Assembly (NCBI RefSeq): GCF_002105285.1
Contig: NZ_MUHR01000021.1
Location: 1-35,374, forward strand
From: Planktotalea arctica
GTDB lineage: Bacteria > Pseudomonadota > Alphaproteobacteria > Rhodobacterales > Rhodobacteraceae
DNA length: 35,374 nucleotides
Direction of reading: 5' to 3'
Shown here one piece after another: positions 31,050-35,374 of this stretch (the first letter of the stretch is position 1; every line of letters starts with the position of its first letter). The notes under the pieces were generated by a model that was given only the letters and a program-made list of their open reading frames with translations, did no database searches and was not told the DNA's origin. The position numbers and the translations under genes are program-made.

Positions 31050-33421
31050 TGTCTAAAGATCGCGAAATATTGCTATCCGCCAAAGGGTTGTCCGGTGGAT
31101 ATGGCCGCGTGCCGATCTTGCATGGCATTGACCTTGATGTCGCCGAGAACGAAGTTGTCGGCGTGTTAGGTCATAACGGCATGGGCAAGACGACGCTTTT
31201 GAAAACTCTGATGGGCTTTCTCCCTGCAAGTTCGGGTCAAGTTCGCTATGACCAAAACGATATCACGCGGCTTGCGCCCAATGAACGCAGCCAAATGGGC
31301 CTGGGCTATGTGCCGCAAGGGCGCGGCATCTTTCCGCAACTTTCTGTGCGCGACAACTTACGTTTTGCTTGGCACGATCATGGCGCTGGTTCTGAGCATG
31401 ATGTGATCGAAGCAGTGCTCGCTGATTTCCCACGCCTCTCTCGCTTGCTGGACCGCGAGGGCGGGGCCTTGTCGGGGGGCGAGCAACAATTGCTCTCACT
31501 GGCGCGATGCCTAATGGGCGATCCGGACTTCCTACTGCTTGATGAGCCCACGGAGGGCATCCAACCTTCCATCATCGAGGAAATGTCCGAAACCTTGTTG
31601 ACGCTGCGCCAAACTCGCGGGCTGTCTATTTTGCTGGTTGAGCAGAACTTTGACTTTATCGCTGACCTGTCTGACCGCGTTTTGGTGTTGGAGCGTGGAC
31701 GGATCACAGGCGAGCTGACGCGCGAAGAGCTGTCAGATCAATCTAAGGTCGATCAATTTTTGGGCTTTGGTGCCGCGCGCGGCACACGTCAAAAAACCGC
31801 GCGAGTGAAGACCCGAGCTGCTGCGCCACAACGCACGGAAACTTTTGCCCAGCAACCGAGCGCTACAGCGCCCACCCGATCGCAACCCTCAGTCTCAACG
31901 GTGACAGCAATGACTATCAAACGCCCAACTCTTGCTCAAATGCGCACCATGGCCGAACGGTTTGGGATGAGCCTGTCGGACGAAGATCTGAGTGAGTACA
32001 CCGAGATCATCGAGCCTTACATGCAGGCCTATGACAGGTTGGACGCGATGCCCGACAACCTGCCCGAAGTGCGCTATCCACGTAGCCCAGGCCGTTTCCC
32101 TGATCCAAGCGAAAACTCGTTGAATGCATGGTATGTAAAGACGGAAGTGCGCGGCGCACCAGATGGTAAATTGCGCGGTAAGCGAATTGCGCTAAAGGAT
32201 ACAATCTGCCTTGCAGGTGTACCCCTGATGAACGGTTCATCCATCATGGAAGGCTACACGCCAGAAATTGACGCCACTATCGTCACGCGAATGCTCGACG
32301 CGGGCGCTGTCATTGCAGGCAAAGCACATTGCGAGAACTTTTGCCTCTCTGGCGGTTCGCACACCAATGCCAAAGGCCCAATCCATAACCCATATAAACG
32401 CGGCTATATGGCAGGCGGCTCCTCTGCTGGATCTGCTGCATTGGTTGCCGCAGGCGAGGTGGATATGGCAATTGCTGGCGATCAAGGCGGCTCTATCCGC
32501 ATTCCGGCATCTAATTGCGGGTGTTACGGGATGAAACCTACACATGGACTGGTGCCCTATACAGGCGCAATGCCGATTGAACAAACCATCGACCACCTTG
32601 GCCCTATCACTAACAGTGTCGCAGATAATGCTTTGTTATTAGAAGTATTGGCAGGCGAAGACGGCCTTGATCCACGCCAGTACAAACCGAAGGTCTATAG
32701 CTACACCGAGGCATTGGGTCGCGGCGCGCATGGACTGCGCATTGGCGTTTTAAGTGAGGGCTTTGGCCACCCCAATTCAGAAGCGGACGTTGATCAAAAG
32801 GTGATGCAGGCCATCGAGCGTTTCCGCGAGCTCGGCGCGCGCGTTGAGGATGTCTCGGTTCCCGAACATCACACCGCGATGGACGCATGGACTGCAATCA
32901 CTCTTGAAGGGCTGCAAGATGGCATGATGTGGGGCAATTCCACAGGGACCAATTATCGCGGTCTCTTCCTACCCTCAATGACCGATCACATGTCACAATG
33001 GAAAGGCCGCGCGGACGAGCTGAGCCATTCGTTAAAGGCCTGCATGTTCGTCGGGGAGCATTTCCAGCAACAATATCGCGGGCGCTTTTACGGTAAAGCG
33101 CAAAACATTATGCGCCGGTGCAATGAACGGTATTTGGCCGCGCTCAAGCAATATGACCTGTTGCTGATGCCGACGCTGCCAATCAAACCCCAGGAACATC
33201 CGCCTGCCGATTGCTCGCTGAGCCTGTACGTGCAGCGCGCTTTTGAAATGGTGCCGAACACGGCCCCCTTTAACGGAGGCTTGCCCGCGATGAGCATCCC
33301 TTGCGGCTTTAGCGAAGGGCTGCCAATCGGATTACAATTGGTCGGGCCACACTACGGCGAAATGAAAATTTATCAGGCAGCCCACGCCTTTGAGCAATCA
33401 GGTGATTGGCGCGATATGTAA
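31049..33421 (+). CDS. Fusion: ABC transporter ATPase (LivF/UrtE-like) joined to an amidase-signature amidase
   Basis: A 790-aa protein with two complete enzymes. Residues 1-240 are a LivF/UrtE-like ATPase: Walker A GHNGMGKT (41-48), signature LSGGEQQ (141-147), Walker B FLLLDEP (161-167) and the EQNFDF switch region where His is replaced by Gln, as in LivF relatives. Residues 243-287 are a disordered Ala/Pro/Thr/Gln linker. Residues 288-790 are an amidase-signature enzyme of the nitrile-linked enantioselective amidase type: Lys383 (ALKD), the cis-Ser in GGSSAGSAAL (about Ser459) and nucleophile Ser482 in GDQGGSIRIP. Met288 is where stand-alone amidases begin (MTIKRPTLAQM), but no ribosome binding site precedes it, so one polypeptide is favoured. 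It would hydrolyse amide to acid plus ammonia at the importer's inner face. Confidence 0.93.
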   Translation: MSKDREILLSAKGLSGGYGRVPILHGIDLDVAENEVVGVLGHNGMGKTTLLKTLMGFLPASSGQVRYDQNDITRLAPNERSQMGLGYVPQGRGIFPQLSVRDNLRFAWHDHGAGSEHDVIEAVLADFPRLSRLLDREGGALSGGEQQLLSLARCLMGDPDFLLLDEPTEGIQPSIIEEMSETLLTLRQTRGLSILLVEQNFDFIADLSDRVLVLERGRITGELTREELSDQSKVDQFLGFGAARGTRQKTARVKTRAAAPQRTETFAQQPSATAPTRSQPSVSTVTAMTIKRPTLAQMRTMAERFGMSLSDEDLSEYTEIIEPYMQAYDRLDAMPDNLPEVRYPRSPGRFPDPSENSLNAWYVKTEVRGAPDGKLRGKRIALKDTICLAGVPLMNGSSIMEGYTPEIDATIVTRMLDAGAVIAGKAHCENFCLSGGSHTNAKGPIHNPYKRGYMAGGSSAGSAALVAAGEVDMAIAGDQGGSIRIPASNCGCYGMKPTHGLVPYTGAMPIEQTIDHLGPITNSVADNALLLEVLAGEDGLDPRQYKPKVYSYTEALGRGAHGLRIGVLSEGFGHPNSEADVDQKVMQAIERFRELGARVEDVSVPEHHTAMDAWTAITLEGLQDGMMWGNSTGTNYRGLFLPSMTDHMSQWKGRADELSHSLKACMFVGEHFQQQYRGRFYGKAQNIMRRCNERYLAALKQYDLLLMPTLPIKPQEHPPADCSLSLYVQRAFEMVPNTAPFNGGLPAMSIPCGFSEGLPIGLQLVGPHYGEMKIYQAAHAFEQSGDWRDM

Positions 33422-33433
33422 GGAGCCCTCACG

Positions 33434-35197
33434 ATGACTATCCTGAACGAGAGTATTGCAAGCCGAATCCAGAATTTTGGGCTGGAACAAGATGTATCTG
33501 CGCAAAGTAATCTCGCGCCGCGTGATGGAAAATCATATGTGCAAGGCGCGAAACATCCTGAACTTGCCTACGCCACGATCCCGCAGCTTTTGCGCGATGC
33601 CGTGTCGCGATATGGCCCACGCGATGCGCTGATCTTTCCAGAGGCACGGCTGAGCTACTATGATCTTGATCGCGCCGTAGATGCATTGGCAGCGGGTTTT
33701 CTGGCACTGGGGTTGGAAAAAGGGGATCGCCTTGGCATCTGGTCGCCAAACCGGCTTGAGTGGGTTCTGACCCAGTTTGCCACCGCACGCATTGGCGTGA
33801 TCTTGGTGAACATCAACCCTGCGTATCGCTTGTCTGAATTGGAATACGCGCTGAACAAAGTGGGTTGCAAAGCCTTAGTTTTGGCGCGGTCTTTCAAGTC
33901 CTCTGAATACCTTGAAATGATCCACACTTTAGCGCCAGAATTGTCGCAGGTTGAACGCGGGCGGCTACACTCGGTAAGATTGCCAAACCTGCGCCATGTG
34001 ATCGTGATGGACGATGCGCCAGAGGGTAGCGGTGTCTGGGCCTTTGCCGAGGTGGCAACGCTTGGTGGGCCAGCTCAGCAGCTGCGCCTGCCCGAGATCG
34101 ACCGCACGCTTCAACCGGATGACGCGATCAACATTCAGTTCACCTCTGGCACAACCGGACAGCCGAAAGGCGCAACGCTTTCGCACTACAACATCGTCAA
34201 CAATGCGCGTTTTGTGACTGATCGGATCAAGCTGACAGAGAACGACCGCCTCGCCATTCCAGTGCCGCTTTATCATTGTTTCGGCATGGTCATGGGCGTT
34301 CTCGGCGGTGTAAGTAAAGGTGCCGCACTGATCTTTCCGGGTGAAACGTTTGATGCGAAGCAAACGCTTCACGCACTCGCCACTGAGCGTTGCAGCGCCC
34401 TTTACGGCGTGCCAACAATGTTCGTTGCGATGCTACAGGAGCTGACCGACGCACCGCGCAATCTGTCCGCTTTGCGCACAGGAGTTATGGCGGGCGCACC
34501 TTGCCCGGTTGACGTGATGAAACAGGTCAACGACCAGATGCACATGAACGAGGTCACGATCTGCTATGGCATGACCGAAACCGCACCCGTATCGTTCCAG
34601 AGCTTTGTTGATGACACCACCCAGCGGCGCTGTGAAACTGTTGGGCGCGTGCATCCGCATCTGGAGGTCAAGATAGTCGATGAGGCGGGTCAAATCGTGC
34701 CAGTGGGCATCCAAGGTGAGCTGTGTACGCGCGGTTATTCGGTGATGAAGGGCTACTGGGAAGAGGCCGCACGCACATCGGACGCCATTCGCGACGGTTG
34801 GATGCATTCAGGCGATCTTGCGGTGCTAGACGTTGGCGGATTTTGTACGATCACGGGCCGAGTGAAGGACATGATCATCCGTGGCGGCGAAAACATCTAC
34901 CCGCTAGAGATCGAAGAATTCCTGTTCAGCCACCCCAATGTGAGCGAAGTCCAGGTCTTTGGCGTACCCGATACGCGATTAGGCGAAGAGGTTTGCGCTT
35001 GGGTTGTGGCTCAAAAAGGTGGCGACGTTTCACCCGAAGCACTACGCACGTTCTGCGCAGGTCAGATCGCTCACTTCAAAGTGCCCCGCCATATTCGCAT
35101 CGTCGACGAACTTCCGATGACAATCACTGGCAAGCCACAGAAATTCGTCATGCGTGACCGGATGATTGAAGAGTTGAGTAGTGGCTCTGCTGATTGA
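33434..35197 (+). CDS. AMP-forming acyl-CoA synthetase
   Basis: A 587-aa ANL-family ligase that would activate the acid released by the amidase to its CoA thioester. The P-loop TSGTTGQPKG lies at 237-246. The A5 motif CYGMTETAPV, the hinge region GRVKDMIIRGGENIYPLEIE and the C-terminal catalytic Lys in TITGKPQKF are all intact. Length (about 540-590) and GGENIYPLEIEEFLFSHPNV are typical of medium-chain or fatty-acyl-CoA ligases; aromatic acids are also possible. It starts 12 bases after the fusion gene behind AAGGAG, so it belongs to the same operon. It is the last gene of the cluster; no convincing terminator follows. Confidence 0.92.
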   Translation: MTILNESIASRIQNFGLEQDVSAQSNLAPRDGKSYVQGAKHPELAYATIPQLLRDAVSRYGPRDALIFPEARLSYYDLDRAVDALAAGFLALGLEKGDRLGIWSPNRLEWVLTQFATARIGVILVNINPAYRLSELEYALNKVGCKALVLARSFKSSEYLEMIHTLAPELSQVERGRLHSVRLPNLRHVIVMDDAPEGSGVWAFAEVATLGGPAQQLRLPEIDRTLQPDDAINIQFTSGTTGQPKGATLSHYNIVNNARFVTDRIKLTENDRLAIPVPLYHCFGMVMGVLGGVSKGAALIFPGETFDAKQTLHALATERCSALYGVPTMFVAMLQELTDAPRNLSALRTGVMAGAPCPVDVMKQVNDQMHMNEVTICYGMTETAPVSFQSFVDDTTQRRCETVGRVHPHLEVKIVDEAGQIVPVGIQGELCTRGYSVMKGYWEEAARTSDAIRDGWMHSGDLAVLDVGGFCTITGRVKDMIIRGGENIYPLEIEEFLFSHPNVSEVQVFGVPDTRLGEEVCAWVVAQKGGDVSPEALRTFCAGQIAHFKVPRHIRIVDELPMTITGKPQKFVMRDRMIEELSSGSAD

Positions 35198-35330
35198 TAA
35201 GCCTGAATTAGGACATCACAGGCCCGATTATTAGGATCACCATTGAAATTCCACGACCTGTCGGCAAGCAACTGCCGTAAGTCGCTTAAAAAAGTATAAA
35301 TAGCTGCTTTCTACGGAATTCTGCCATTGG

Positions 35331-35361
35331 TGCGCCTTGCAGCATCGGTCCGATTGGGCTC
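35331..35361 (+). repeat. 31-bp dispersed repeat, copy 2
   Basis: This is the second copy, in the same orientation, of the sequence at 21024-21054, differing only at two adjacent bases (CG for GA). The 133 bases between the ligase stop codon and this copy hold no gene that I can support, only a weak 5-bp hairpin (CGGCA...TGCCG) near 35265. Confidence 0.7.
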
Positions 35362-35374
35362 TTGGACGAAGCCG

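Noticed and set aside
31910-33421. Amidase as a separate gene starting at ATG 31910
   Set aside because: The frame is continuous with the ATPase, no ribosome binding site precedes this ATG and no stop codon intervenes. I annotate one fused gene and note the internal Met as an alternative.

Overview
The window reads as accessory-rich chromosome (or large plasmid) of an alphaproteobacterium, most likely a Rhodobacterales/roseobacter-type marine bacterium. The grounds are protein style only: a SorAB-like sulfite dehydrogenase, an acetoin dehydrogenase module, phasin and PHA-synthase relics, urea/amide-type ABC transport and an alphaproteobacterial tRNA-Phe. No rRNA gene, complete tRNA, replication origin or CRISPR array is visible.

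Left part (1-6.8 kb): a catalytic-domain-only tyrosine recombinase beside an 11-bp-arm inverted repeat, small hypothetical and stress-type membrane proteins, a decayed bacterioferritin next to an intact 1-Cys peroxiredoxin, and a Crp/Fnr-type regulator divergent from an unrecognised 157-aa protein. Two FNR-like boxes lie in that divergent gap. A secreted CIA30-domain protein and an IS3-type transposase stub follow.

Middle part (6.8-21 kb): a Tat-exported molybdenum sulfite dehydrogenase with its monohaem cytochrome c; a small membrane protein overlapped by the 3' end of a broken PHA synthase; then a long co-directional run. This run holds an AhpD-like protein, acetoin dehydrogenase E1 alpha and beta, a stand-alone lipoyl domain, a DUF6506 protein, an E2 acyltransferase without its own lipoyl domain, a phasin, an SDR relic, the YhiI-RbbA-YhhJ type export system, a DUF900 lipoprotein hydrolase and a truncated Hsp31-type gene. 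Intact acetoin cleavage to acetyl-CoA sits beside the wreck of a PHB locus.

Junction (21-23.7 kb): a phage/island integrase on the minus strand, an exported histidine phosphatase, and a 46-bp fragment of the 3' end of a tRNA-Phe gene flanked by inverted and direct repeats. Its polarity (CCA end toward the integrase, 5' half missing on the other side) suits a junction between two tandem elements. In that reading the right half of the window would be cargo of one of them.

Right part (23.7-35.2 kb): a self-contained amide-utilisation cluster. It has a MarR regulator divergent from an AmiC/urea-type ligand-binding protein, a flotillin-like membrane protein, a Tat-type periplasmic binding protein, two branched-chain-type permeases and an ABC ATPase. 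Next comes a 790-aa protein joining the second ABC ATPase to a complete amidase-signature amidase, and last an acyl-CoA synthetase. The inferred route is amide import, hydrolysis at the transporter to carboxylate plus ammonia, then CoA activation. The ATPase-amidase fusion is the most unusual object in the window.
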